NCBI GenBank assembly: GCA_944389565.1
Contig: CALXMV010000003.1
Location: 35,455-99,454, forward strand
Length of the DNA: 64,000 bases
Direction: 5' to 3'
From: an uncultured Kiritimatiellota bacterium
GTDB taxonomy: Bacteria; Verrucomicrobiota; Kiritimatiellia; RFP12; DVOR01
Part shown: positions 56,194 through 64,000 of the stretch, in pieces
How positions within the stretch are numbered: the first letter of the stretch is position 1
Layout of the letters: every line of letters starts with the position of its first letter
The notes under the pieces: model-generated
The model's input: only the letters and a program-made list of their open reading frames with translations
What the model was told of the DNA's origin: nothing
The model's database searches: none
Made by a program: the position numbers and the translations under genes

Positions 56194-56361
56194 GGCATCC
56201 TTTCAGGGCCCGGGATCCGCCCAGAAACAGACGGCAGCGCATGGTTCGCCATGCACTGCCGCCGCTCACGGGTCTCGCCCGGGTGCCTCCATTTTAGCGT
56301 GCTGGGTTCCTAAGGCATTCGCGTCCGCAAGCCTGGAGTGCTTCCAAATCAACGCAAATAC
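56194..56361 (-). promoter_or_regulatory. Structured metK leader, candidate cis-regulatory RNA
   Basis: If transcription starts near 56362, the leader is about 168 nt. It contains a 12-bp hairpin GGCAGTGCATGG/CCATGCGCTGCC capped by CGAA, a CGGG-CGAGA-CCCG hairpin, and a possible closing helix between CCCAG and CTGGG. CCCGGG occurs twice, the second copy 13 nt before the start codon, so alternative pairing near the ribosome-binding site is possible. It lacks the core motifs of SAM-I, SAM-II and SMK boxes. Regulation by SAM is only a suggestion from the gene it precedes. Confidence 0.4.
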
Positions 56362-56368
56362 GACACCT

Positions 56369-56374
56369 ATTATA
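56369..56374 (-). promoter_or_regulatory. Extended -10 upstream of metK
   Basis: Minus-strand CATATGCTATAATAGG has TGCTATAAT, the best consensus -10 around here, just after the murU-amgK stop. A second hexamer, TAAAAT at 56296-56291, could be a nearer metK promoter or part of the leader. Confidence 0.6.
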
Positions 56375-56385
56375 GCATATGCGCC

Positions 56386-58068
56386 TCACGATTGGAAGGC
56401 CTTTTCAAGCGCGCCAAGCCCCGCCTCCCGGGCGAGCGCGGCGGCACGGGCACGGGCCGCCGGCACATAGGCCAGGAAACGCGTCTGCCCCACCCCGGCC
56501 AGCCGGTGATAGGCGCCGAGCGCCTGCGTCAGCCGTTGCACGCCGGCGAGCGGGAGGACACGCCGCAAGGCCCCGACGTCACGCCCGGACGCCTTGGCAT
56601 AGGCGCCCAAGGCATCCGCCCGCGCCGCGTCGCCCCACTCCACGTAAGGGTCGAAAAGGAAGCTGGCGAGATCGTAGACCGCCGGCCCACGGCGCATCCC
56701 CTGGAAGTCGATCACCCACGGGCGCTTGCCGTGCAACAGGATATTGCTGCTCTGGAAATCACGATGGACGAGCACGGGCGGCTCGGCCAGGAGCGCCTCG
56801 CGCACACGCGCCAACTCCACCTTCGCCTCCGCCGGGAAGGGCGCCACGTGCCGCTCATAGAGCTCCCATTCCCAAGCGTAGAGGGCGGCGTCGAAGGGCG
56901 GCTCCAATTCCAGCCCCCCCACCTCCGCGCGATGGAAGGCCGCCAGGAGCTCCATCACCTGATGAAGCATGGGCGAGCCGTGCGCATGGCCGCATTCGCT
57001 GCCCATCGCGCAGGATTCGCGGATATCGGCCACGTGCCGGTCAAGCGTCTCGTCGCCCAAATCCTCCAGAATCAGCAACCCGGGCGCCTCCGCGAGCGGC
57101 TTGGGCACGGCGATGCCGGCCTTGGCCAAGGCACGGGCGCACGCCGCGTAACGCGCGTTCTCCGGACGCCCCTCCGTCTCGTACGCCACGGCGACGACGC
57201 GCTCCCGCGCGCCGACCAAACGCCAGAAGGCACGTCTGCTCCCACGCTCGCCGAGCGGCGCGACGATCGTCTCCCCGGCCTTCCAGCCGAGCGCCCCCAA
57301 CGCCCGCGCCACCGCGGGGGGCGGCGTGTCCTCCGCACCCGCCGCGTAACGCGCCAGCGCCGGCAACCGCCGCGCGTCGCGATGTGCCTCCAGATAAGCC
57401 TCCGGCGTCCCGGCGTCGTTCCAATAGGCGCCCGCGGGCGAGGCGGCCCGCACGAAACGCCCCGCCATCGCCGCGGCGTCGAAGGCGTCGACCACCGAGC
57501 AGACCTTGCGGTCGGGCAGGAACCCCACCACCTCCGGGGCGAGCAGGCTCACGCCCGTGAAGGTGAAGGTGCGCTCGACGCCCGGCGTCGGCGAACGCCA
57601 GCAGGTCACGCGCCCGGCGAAATCCGTCTCCACCGTGCGCGGCCCACGCGTCGGCTCCAGCCACGCCCCCGCGAAACGCCCCGAGCGCACGAAAGCCTCC
57701 TCCACCGCCTCCGGGCACACGTCGAAGACGATGTCGCCATTGATGAGCCAGAAAGGGCGGTCGCCGAGAAACGGCGCGATCCCGCGCAAGGCGCCGCCCG
57801 TGCCGAGCAACTCCGGCTCCTCCAGCACCGTGACCCGCGCCGCGCCGCGATACCCCGCCGCGAACTCCCGCACCTGCCCCGGCAGCCAATGCGCGTTCAC
57901 GTAGACCTCGCGCACGCCCCACCCCTCCAGGATGCCCAGCGTGTGCCCCAGAAGCGGCCGGTTCCACAGCGGCGCCAGAGGCTTCGGCAGCCCCAACGTC
58001 ATCGGCCGCAACCGCTCGCCCAGCCCCGCGCACAGCACGAAGGCCACATCCGTGATTCGCCGCCCCAT
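56386..58068 (-). CDS. murU-amgK: MurU-AmgK fusion: MurNAc-1-P uridylyltransferase plus amino-sugar kinase
   Basis: 560 aa. Residues 1 to about 235 are a nucleotidyltransferase (FVLCAGLGERLRPMTLGLPKPLAPL, LGTGGALRGIAPFLGD, LINGDIVFD, YWNDAGTPEAYLEAH). Residues about 250-560 are an aminoglycoside-phosphotransferase-like kinase (LLILEDLGDETLD, VLVHRDFQSSNILL, WVIDFQGMRRGPAVYDLAS). AmgK phosphorylates MurNAc/GlcNAc at C1 and MurU makes UDP-MurNAc, a peptidoglycan-recycling bypass that makes cells less dependent on MurA. The two are normally separate adjacent genes. Eleven nt after tyrS. The substrate assignment rests on this domain pairing. Confidence 0.82.
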   Translation of the reverse strand: MGRRITDVAFVLCAGLGERLRPMTLGLPKPLAPLWNRPLLGHTLGILEGWGVREVYVNAHWLPGQVREFAAGYRGAARVTVLEEPELLGTGGALRGIAPFLGDRPFWLINGDIVFDVCPEAVEEAFVRSGRFAGAWLEPTRGPRTVETDFAGRVTCWRSPTPGVERTFTFTGVSLLAPEVVGFLPDRKVCSVVDAFDAAAMAGRFVRAASPAGAYWNDAGTPEAYLEAHRDARRLPALARYAAGAEDTPPPAVARALGALGWKAGETIVAPLGERGSRRAFWRLVGARERVVAVAYETEGRPENARYAACARALAKAGIAVPKPLAEAPGLLILEDLGDETLDRHVADIRESCAMGSECGHAHGSPMLHQVMELLAAFHRAEVGGLELEPPFDAALYAWEWELYERHVAPFPAEAKVELARVREALLAEPPVLVHRDFQSSNILLHGKRPWVIDFQGMRRGPAVYDLASFLFDPYVEWGDAARADALGAYAKASGRDVGALRRVLPLAGVQRLTQALGAYHRLAGVGQTRFLAYVPAARARAAALAREAGLGALEKAFQS

Positions 58069-58079
58069 GCCGTGCCCCT

Positions 58080-59357
58080 TTACGCCAAACGCAACAGGAA
58101 GTAATTCTTCTTGCCCTGACGCAGCAGAAGCGCCTTACCCTCCACGGGCGCCGAGGCAGGCACCGCGAACGCCGCGTCCGTCACCTTCTCGTTGTTCAGC
58201 GAGAGCCCCCCGCCCTGGATGAGACGCCGCGCCTCGCCCTTGCTCTTCAGGAACCCCGCCGCGACCGCGACGTCCACCAACGTCTGCCCCACCACCTGCC
58301 CCGCCGGGAGCGTGGCCGAGGGGACATCCGCGGCGATGGCCTCCAGATCCGCCGCGGAAACCCCATCGAGCGAACCGCCGAAAAGCACGGCGGAGGCACG
58401 CTGCGCGGCACGAAGCCCCGCCTCGCCATGGACGGCGCGGGTGAGCTCCTCGGCCAGGACGCGCTGAGGCTCGCGCCGCTCCGGATGCTCGCGCAGGGAA
58501 GCGGCCAGCTCGGCGATGCGCGCATCGTCCAGGAAGGTGAAGATCCGCAGATAACGGATGGCGTCGGCATCGAGCGTGCGCAGGAAAAACTGATAAAACG
58601 CATAGACGCTCGTCTTGTCGGCATTGAGGAAGATGGCGTTCCCCGCGGACTTGCCGAACTTCTGGCCGTTGGCGTCGCAGACCAGCGGGATGGTGAGGCC
58701 ATTGACCTCCGCCTCCGGCTCCAAGCGGCGGATCAGATCCGTGCCGGCGGTGATGTTGCCCCACTGATCGGCGCCGCCCACCTGCAACGTGCACCCATAG
58801 GTCTTGTACAGATGGTAAAAATCATACCCCTGCAGAATCTGGTAGGTGAACTCGGTGAACGTCATCGAGTTCGTCTCCGCGTTCAGCCGCTTCTGCACGG
58901 AATCCTTGGCGAGCATGGGCTTCATGCGGAAAAGCGTGCCGACCTCGCGCAGGAACGGCAGGATCGCGTAATCCTTGTACCAATCGTAATTGTTCACCAG
59001 AATCGCCGGGTTCGTCTTGCTGTCGAAATCCAGGAAACGCGACAGGTTCTCCTTGATCCCCTCCAGATTCCGCGCCAATTGCTCCACGGAAAGGAAGTTC
59101 CGCTCGGTCGAGCGCCCCGAAGGGTCGCCGATCATCCCCGTCGCCCCGCCGACCAACGCGATGACCCGATGCCCCGCCCGCTGAAACTGCGCCAACGTCT
59201 GGATCGCCACGTAATTGCCCGCCTGCAGGCACGACGCCGTGGGGTCAAACCCGATGTACAGCGTCTGCGGCCGCTCCAACAGCTCCGCCATCCGCTCCTC
59301 GGGGCACGTGCAAGACTCCACCAAATGGCGGGACCTCAGAAAATCGTAAAACCTCAT
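58080..59357 (-). CDS. tyrS: Tyrosyl-tRNA synthetase
   Basis: 425 aa, bacterial type with C-terminal S4 RNA-binding domain. LYIGFDPTASCLQAGNYVAIQ holds the HIGH-equivalent region with Gln-Ala-Gly-Asn instead of His-x-Gly-His. ALVGGATGMIGDPSGRS, QVGGADQWGNITAGTDLIRR and the KMSKS-equivalent KFGKSAGN follow. The ATG at 59357 overlaps the acetyltransferase stop (ATGA) and has GGAGG upstream. Confidence 0.94.
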   Translation of the reverse strand: MRFYDFLRSRHLVESCTCPEERMAELLERPQTLYIGFDPTASCLQAGNYVAIQTLAQFQRAGHRVIALVGGATGMIGDPSGRSTERNFLSVEQLARNLEGIKENLSRFLDFDSKTNPAILVNNYDWYKDYAILPFLREVGTLFRMKPMLAKDSVQKRLNAETNSMTFTEFTYQILQGYDFYHLYKTYGCTLQVGGADQWGNITAGTDLIRRLEPEAEVNGLTIPLVCDANGQKFGKSAGNAIFLNADKTSVYAFYQFFLRTLDADAIRYLRIFTFLDDARIAELAASLREHPERREPQRVLAEELTRAVHGEAGLRAAQRASAVLFGGSLDGVSAADLEAIAADVPSATLPAGQVVGQTLVDVAVAAGFLKSKGEARRLIQGGGLSLNNEKVTDAAFAVPASAPVEGKALLLRQGKKNYFLLRLA

Positions 59358-59962
59358 TCCGTCACCTCCGCGCTCGACGCGCATGCATCCAAAGACCTCA
59401 GGTTCGGCGCCGGCAACTCCCGGACGACCCGCGCCGGATTCCCCACCGCCACCACGTTCGCCGGCAACGACCGCGTCACCACGCTCCCCGCCCCCACCAC
59501 CGTGTTCTCCCCGATCGTCACCCCCGGCAACACCGTCACATGCCCCCCGAGCCACACATTGTCGCCGATCGCGATCGGCTCCGCCCGCTCCCGATCCGTC
59601 ATCCGCTCCAACGGGTCGATCGGATGGATCGCCGTGTAAAAATGGCACCCAGGCCCCACCAACACATGCCGCCCCAACGTGATCGGCGCGCAATCCAGCA
59701 TCACGCACCCATAATTCAGGAACGTCCGCTCCCCCAACGCGATGTTCCGCCCATAATCGCACCGGAACGGCTGCTCCACCACCACCCCCTCGCCCAACGC
59801 CCCCAGCAACGACCGCAACGCCCGCGTCCGCCGCGGCATGTCCAGCGGCCGCAACGCGTTGTAATCCGCGCACGCCGTCTGCGCGCGCACCCGCTCCGGC
59901 GACAACTTCGAGGGATCGTACCACGCCCCCGAAACCATCAGATCATAAGTCTCGGTGTCCAT
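59354..59962 (-). CDS. Sugar O-acetyltransferase (maltose/galactoside acetyltransferase type)
   Basis: 202 aa. A short helical N-terminus (MVSGAWYDPSKLSPERVRAQ) is followed by left-handed beta-helix repeats (FRCDYGRNIALGERTFLNYG, PITLGRHVLVGPGCHFY), the catalytic His in TAIHPIDPLERM, and WLGGHVTVLPGVTIGENTVVGAGSVVT. It matches Maa/LacA enzymes. First gene of an operon with tyrS and murU-amgK. Confidence 0.9.
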   Translation of the reverse strand: MDTETYDLMVSGAWYDPSKLSPERVRAQTACADYNALRPLDMPRRTRALRSLLGALGEGVVVEQPFRCDYGRNIALGERTFLNYGCVMLDCAPITLGRHVLVGPGCHFYTAIHPIDPLERMTDRERAEPIAIGDNVWLGGHVTVLPGVTIGENTVVGAGSVVTRSLPANVVAVGNPARVVRELPAPNLRSLDACASSAEVTE

Positions 59963-59970
59963 GACCCCCT

Positions 59971-59976
59971 ATTATA
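59971..59976 (-). promoter_or_regulatory. -10 of the acetyltransferase-tyrS-murU/amgK operon
   Basis: Minus-strand GATTTGCTATAATAGGGGGTCATG has a perfect extended -10 TGCTATAAT ending 8 nt before the ATG, so the leader is at most 1-3 nt. Confidence 0.65.
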
Positions 59977-60148
59977 GCAAATCGGGTGTCCCGCGGCAGA
60001 AAGCGCCCCTCAATGCGCCCCGCCCCACGGCCTGTGCCGCTCGCCCATGCACAGCGGCCGCCCCCACCGCCACGTCATCCACCCCTGACCCGCCACCCGC
60101 TTCATTTACCCATTCGCCGCCACCCGCCAAATCTTACGCGAAAACGCA

Positions 60149-60280
60149 TTAATTCCCCTTTATCCAGAAATCGCGACTAAGGTCACGACATCCAGATATC
60201 GACACGGTTGCGCTTCCAATTTGATTGAAATAAACTGAAGGCGATCCGTCAGGAGGAATGAACTTGCAAAGATGTTTCAT
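60149..60280 (-). CDS. 43-aa small protein, third gene of the DUF3825 operon
   Basis: The ATG overlaps the stop of the 540-aa gene (ATGA) and has GGAGGTG 5 nt upstream, at the end of that gene. The frame (MKHLCKFIPPDGSPSVYFN...) runs 43 codons to TAA and shares the low GC of the operon. Two Cys and a SRDFWIKG C-terminus are visible. No family is recognised. The coupled start makes a real gene likely. Confidence 0.6.
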   Translation of the reverse strand: MKHLCKFIPPDGSPSVYFNQIGSATVSISGCRDLSRDFWIKGN

Positions 60281-61899
60281 TTCGACACCTCCAAAAATTC
60301 CTTCAATTGATGCAGATTCTGTTCCCAGTCAGAGGAGTGTGAAAAAATCCCTTGCCTCCGAAGTTCATCGCGAAGTGGAGCAAAAAAGCTCTGTTCCCAT
60401 TCCAATGTCGCTTGTGGAGTGACGATACGTGCGGCATAAAAAGCCATCGCCGGCGTCAGAATCGTCGGGGCATGATATCGCTCCCCGTCATTGTTGATGA
60501 CGAGATAGGCATTGGCTTGGCTTCCGGACAAAGAACCAAGGTGGAGGGGAAAAAGAAGAGAGAGTTTCCCCTTGTAAAAACCAGGAATGACAATCCGATA
60601 ATTGCCATATGCTTCCAGACACATCCGCTTAAAAGCCTCCTTCACATGCTCGACAATCTTGGGGAAAGGAAGCTTTCTCCACTCTAGGGGAAGGCGTTCG
60701 CGATGTTTATCCCAAACATGCCAAACCGCCTCTTTCAGCGCTATTTTTGCGAGCAGATCACGGTTATAAACAAGTTCTTGGGCGCTACGTGTCCAATCCG
60801 GTGAAACCGGATGTTGATTGGGAAGCGCCTTGTCATTGCTCGTATACCATTCAATGTGCTGACAGAATCCATCATCATCCGGCTTACAAACATGTCCGTA
60901 AAGAAAATCTCCTGTCTTCCCAACAAGTCCCGTGCAGAACCAGAAACCAGAGCGATCGACATCATCAACGAAAGCACCACTTGCGTTGGAATCCGAATCC
61001 CTGTCCGCACAAAGCCGCTCAAGGACGCCTTCAAGATAATAAGCGAGCGCCCCCCCCACTGGTCCGTCGCACGAAAACCCCTTCTCCGTCTCAACCCAAT
61101 GATTCCATCCACAAGGGAACCGCTCGTCCGTGTCCGGAAGAAGTCGTTGTAACTTTTCTAAGAGCGACGAATCCCGTAGCAAACCAAGACTAATGGGAAG
61201 ACTCCGATAAATGGCCGGACATAATGGATTTTCTCGCAGTGCCCGTGCATCTATCACATAGCGCGGAAATCGCGATTTCCCATTACACTCTGCAAACGAA
61301 AGCTCAAGATCACACTTGTCTAGCGCAACCCAGGTTTTCCCCAAGCCGACATCATCCTCAGACATGGTGAGAAAAGCGTAATGGATGGCCATTCTGGCTG
61401 TCTTTTCAACTCCACCATAGATATAAGCAATAATCTTGGCAACATCATCGATATTGGTAACACAGGCAGGAAAGACGTTCTTCCGTCCCGCATCCCCCCA
61501 AGCTTGCCAGCAGAGATCTGCGACATAAGGATAACCCCTATTCTGCCTGTCTTTATTTGGATGAATCTTAAGACAAGCCTTCAGTTTATCCCCATTATTG
61601 AAGGCGTACCCCGTGTCAAACACCAATGTGCAATTGACGACTTCCCCAAGACTCCTGCAAACGTCATATCCGTTCGCAATCCTCTCCCCGCCATTCTGGT
61701 CCCGCACAATAATCGATTCTTGACTGTAATCCGCATTTTTTCCGTTCACTTGATTTTCGATGGTTTCATTGAAAGTCTTCAGAGCACACTTTGCCCCAGA
61801 GATGTTTTTGAGTTCTTCCGTTATTGCATATCCCTCTTTTTCAATCCTCAGTCGAGGAATGGTATAAAGCCCACGTTGCTTCCGAACAGGATTCCACAT
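60277..61899 (-). CDS. Protein with DUF3825-like C-terminal region
   Basis: 540 aa. The C-terminal 110 residues (YRIVIPGFYKGKLSLLFPLH, NAYLVINNDGERYHAPTILT, MAFYAARIVTPQATLEW) align by eye with the DUF3825 end of the upstream neighbour, including the ARIV/ARLV and following aromatic positions. The first about 400 residues show no known domain; they include NGYDVCRSLGEVVNCTLVFD and VALDKCDLELSFAECNGKSR. Strong ribosome-binding site AAAGGAGG. GC about 48-50%, far below the window average, so the operon was probably acquired laterally. Function unknown. Confidence 0.6.
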   Translation of the reverse strand: MWNPVRKQRGLYTIPRLRIEKEGYAITEELKNISGAKCALKTFNETIENQVNGKNADYSQESIIVRDQNGGERIANGYDVCRSLGEVVNCTLVFDTGYAFNNGDKLKACLKIHPNKDRQNRGYPYVADLCWQAWGDAGRKNVFPACVTNIDDVAKIIAYIYGGVEKTARMAIHYAFLTMSEDDVGLGKTWVALDKCDLELSFAECNGKSRFPRYVIDARALRENPLCPAIYRSLPISLGLLRDSSLLEKLQRLLPDTDERFPCGWNHWVETEKGFSCDGPVGGALAYYLEGVLERLCADRDSDSNASGAFVDDVDRSGFWFCTGLVGKTGDFLYGHVCKPDDDGFCQHIEWYTSNDKALPNQHPVSPDWTRSAQELVYNRDLLAKIALKEAVWHVWDKHRERLPLEWRKLPFPKIVEHVKEAFKRMCLEAYGNYRIVIPGFYKGKLSLLFPLHLGSLSGSQANAYLVINNDGERYHAPTILTPAMAFYAARIVTPQATLEWEQSFFAPLRDELRRQGIFSHSSDWEQNLHQLKEFLEVSK

Positions 61900-61914
61900 G
61901 ACATCCTCCTTTCC

Positions 61915-63894
61915 TCAAATCTCAGGCTTAATCAACCAATCCGCGGTCGGGCGTGCGACGAGACGAGCATCGCCATAAGCCATCCGATGCGTAAGAAAGG
62001 TCCGCCCGACATAGGCGTTGGAATCCGAATCGTAAGTCAGCACAAGAGCCGCATCTGCAGTTGAGCCACCGCCAGGAAAGAATGTAATGGGGGCCATAAG
62101 GTTAACTGTGTCGGTCGATGGATAATAAACGGGAACAAGCACGGTATAATCATACCGGATGCGCCGTTGCGTCTCGCCTAGCGCGTTGTTCAGGGCCACG
62201 GTAAAAGCAGAGAGACTTTCGGGAGAGCCTCGAAACGCCGTGTTGAACCTCATGACCGCCGCAGGATCATCGGCAAGAAAGCCTGGAAGCGCATCAAGCG
62301 CTTTTTGGTTGTTTTGGCAGAGTCCTTGGAGAACCGCCTCCGGAAGACGGTCAAGATGGGCGAGAGCATATTCGACAGGCATCTTAATTTCCGCGTCCGT
62401 TATGAATTTGGGACTTTTCTTGGCGGAAAGAAATGCCGGATATTCCGGCAAGGTTCTCGCCAAGCTTTCGATGAGGCGTCCATTGAAGCCACTGCGAGTC
62501 GCGACAGAGGCCTCGTTCGCAAACCATCGTTGTTTTCCCTCTATGCGATTACGTCGAAAGACCAGATAAATGTCCTCATTCCGGCGACTCAAAAGCCCTG
62601 TATGCATGATTGCGTAATCAGCGTGAGGCTCAAGAAGGAAAAAACGACCCTTTTCCGATACTGTTTGAGCTTCCAAGAAGCGCTTGGCAGACCAGACGAA
62701 AGTATACTTTATCTTGCTTTTCAGCACCTCGCGCTGCGGCCCCCACTTTTCTGCTTGCGCCTCTTCGGCCAAACACTGAAGGAGAGAATCCCATTTCAGA
62801 AACGCGAACGCCTCGATCCACTCCGGCACATCTCCTCCATTACTCGCAACGCTCATCTCAACAGCGCCAGCGAATCTTGACGAAGGGACACGCGGACTTC
62901 GCTTGGATTCTTCCTGGACCTTCGCGACCTCGACAGACCGCCTTGTGAACCATCGCATAAGGTTCCACAATCTGTGCCGTTTCGCTGCAGTCTCTTGGGA
63001 GACCGCTTGCGGTGAAGACGGCAAGTCGAAACGACCACGAGGGCGAACGGACAAAGTCGTTCCATCGCTTCCGGGCTTGATTTCGAGCGCATTGTTCAGG
63101 CGAACGTAACGAGCAGCCAATCCTGGGAAAGAAGGAATATCTAAAGCTTTTGCGATACATTCATTGAGGCTGACGCCATAATGCGCACGAAAGGAGGCAC
63201 CAAGCTGCACCATCAGAACATACCCATCCTCATCCATATCATAGGATTCGCGGAGACAGGTAACTATACGCTCATCGATTTCCGGGCATGCATGGTAGCG
63301 TTGCTTAACCAAAGTGTCCTTGTCCACATATGTCGATTTGGGAAGTGACATCGTTTCGGATGCGACCTCAGGCTTCACCCCACGTTCACGGAATGCGATT
63401 GTCTCTTTCTCGCCACGACTCTCGAAACGATCATTCAAGCATAAATACCGTGCAACAAGACCTGGCATCACCGGAATACCAAGTCCCTTGGCGATGGCCT
63501 CATTCAGACGTACACGGTGACGGGCCGCAAACATCGCTCCAAGGTTCACGGCGGAAACAAAACCTGAAGAATCTCCGAAATCTCGTAAGACAGACGCAAT
63601 TTGTTCGTCCAAGTTCGCAATTACCCTGAAATGCTCTCGCATGAAAGCATCCTTCGCTTTGGACAAATCGCCCTGATCCCGAAGCCGCCCGTTCGCCCCC
63701 GCATTGGATGGGCGGAGACGAACGGATTGAAACTCACGTTCTCCAATAACTTCATAAAGTGGATTAAGCCGCAGATACCGTGTGGCAATACCCGGCATTA
63801 CGGGAGGCTGAAGCCCTAAAGCCTCCGCCACCACATCATTCAGTTTTTTCCCGATCTTCAGCGAAACGAGTGTCCCAAACTGGGCCATGCGCAC
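61915..63894 (-). CDS. LOTUS/OST-HTH-like repeat protein with C-terminal DUF3825 domain
   Basis: 659 aa. Three copies of a unit of about 65-120 residues occupy the first 300 residues, each with GYV/GFV...LGA.F........LNE.IAK.LGIP..PGL..RYL.LN; the fold pattern resembles OST-HTH/LOTUS predicted RNA-binding winged helices. A linker with basic residues follows. The C-terminus (from about 365) is DUF3825: WDSLLQCLAEEAQAEKWG, YDYTVLVPVYYPSTDTVNLM, AALVLTYDSDSN and RTFLTHRMAYGDARLVARP. Repeat homology continues upstream of the GTG at 63894 to an in-frame TAG (63933-63931), so the 5' end may be truncated. Low GC. Confidence 0.65.
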   Translation of the reverse strand: MRMAQFGTLVSLKIGKKLNDVVAEALGLQPPVMPGIATRYLRLNPLYEVIGEREFQSVRLRPSNAGANGRLRDQGDLSKAKDAFMREHFRVIANLDEQIASVLRDFGDSSGFVSAVNLGAMFAARHRVRLNEAIAKGLGIPVMPGLVARYLCLNDRFESRGEKETIAFRERGVKPEVASETMSLPKSTYVDKDTLVKQRYHACPEIDERIVTCLRESYDMDEDGYVLMVQLGASFRAHYGVSLNECIAKALDIPSFPGLAARYVRLNNALEIKPGSDGTTLSVRPRGRFDLPSSPQAVSQETAAKRHRLWNLMRWFTRRSVEVAKVQEESKRSPRVPSSRFAGAVEMSVASNGGDVPEWIEAFAFLKWDSLLQCLAEEAQAEKWGPQREVLKSKIKYTFVWSAKRFLEAQTVSEKGRFFLLEPHADYAIMHTGLLSRRNEDIYLVFRRNRIEGKQRWFANEASVATRSGFNGRLIESLARTLPEYPAFLSAKKSPKFITDAEIKMPVEYALAHLDRLPEAVLQGLCQNNQKALDALPGFLADDPAAVMRFNTAFRGSPESLSAFTVALNNALGETQRRIRYDYTVLVPVYYPSTDTVNLMAPITFFPGGGSTADAALVLTYDSDSNAYVGRTFLTHRMAYGDARLVARPTADWLIKPEI

Positions 63895-64000
63895 GTATCC
63901 ATCGGCATCAGCGTACGCAGAATCCCTTATCTATTCGGATGGTGTATTATGTGGGTGTTTTCTTCATTGGTGTGGAGAAAGCGTCCCCGGGGGGTGGCCA
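63895..64000. other. 5' end of the DUF3825 operon, unresolved
   Basis: On the minus strand the codons just before 63894 read IRDSAYADADGY, matching the beginning of the other two repeats, and are closed by TAG. Upstream of it a CATAATACACC string could be a -10. I cannot tell whether the gene really starts at GTG 63894 or is a truncated copy of a longer gene. Confidence 0.4.

Noticed and set aside
56194..56361. Calling the metK leader a SAM-I, SAM-II or SMK riboswitch
   Set aside because: The conserved cores of those classes are not visible.
60277..63894. Integrase, transposase or tRNA-bound attachment site for the low-GC operon
   Set aside because: No such gene, terminal repeat or tRNA is visible in the 4 kb available; the right side is cut by the window edge.

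Overview
The window is a 64-kb stretch of a GC-rich (mostly about 65-70% G+C) bacterial chromosome. The content is that of a diderm: surface polysaccharide glycosyltransferases, a Wzx-type flippase, an AsmA-like protein, a lipoprotein, and MurNAc recycling. Several proteins are unusual fusions (MetX-MetW, FtsH-cytidylate kinase, MurU-AmgK). A PVC-group bacterium (Verrucomicrobiota/Kiritimatiellota) would fit, but that placement is inference. Promoters share an extended -10 close to TGCTATACT, usually without a recognisable -35. In four cases the start codon lies only 6-8 nt after the -10, which suggests leaderless mRNAs.

Layout. 1-6.6 kb: 3' part of a GH31 glycosidase, then rph, an RlmI-like rRNA methyltransferase, a phosphohexomutase and a radical SAM protein. 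6.7-17.4 kb (minus): trmL, an AsmA-like protein, an exported protein, cysE, a metX-metW fusion, pdxB, hslO, a glycosyltransferase, an M23 peptidase and folP. 17.5-20.3 kb: a WXXGXW protein and a complete GH31 enzyme. 20.3-24.3 kb (minus): trpS-scpA-priA. 24.6-40 kb: a lower-GC surface-polysaccharide region. 40-60 kb: housekeeping and transport genes, including an esterase lipoprotein, DUF1846, MerR, peptidase U32/RlhA, a large membrane protein, MATE, cstA, a DPM1-like transferase, ftsH-cmk, purN, metK, murU-amgK, tyrS and an acetyltransferase. 60.1-64 kb: a low-GC three-gene operon coding for two proteins with DUF3825-like C-termini (one with LOTUS/OST-HTH-like repeats) and a 43-aa peptide.

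The most striking system lies at 33.6-38.4 kb. Three intergenic promoters, each containing TATACT, are each enclosed by an inverted pair of 24-bp palindromic sites. Each site has 11-bp arms GCGTTTARACG around a 2-bp centre. All three pairs have exactly 51 bp between the sites. The central dinucleotide matches within each pair and differs between pairs. Each switch sits between divergent transcription units, so inversion would change which side is transcribed. Switch 1 chooses between an eight-gene leftward operon (33591 to 24655) and a rightward GT2 gene. Switch 2 chooses between a leftward GT2 and a rightward GT17-like gene. Switch 3 chooses between a leftward pyruvyltransferase-like gene and the rightward Wzx-like flippase. 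Together they would give up to eight expression states of the cell-surface glycan. As read here, switches 1 and 3 face right and switch 2 faces left. No recombinase gene is present in the window, so the predicted invertase must be elsewhere.
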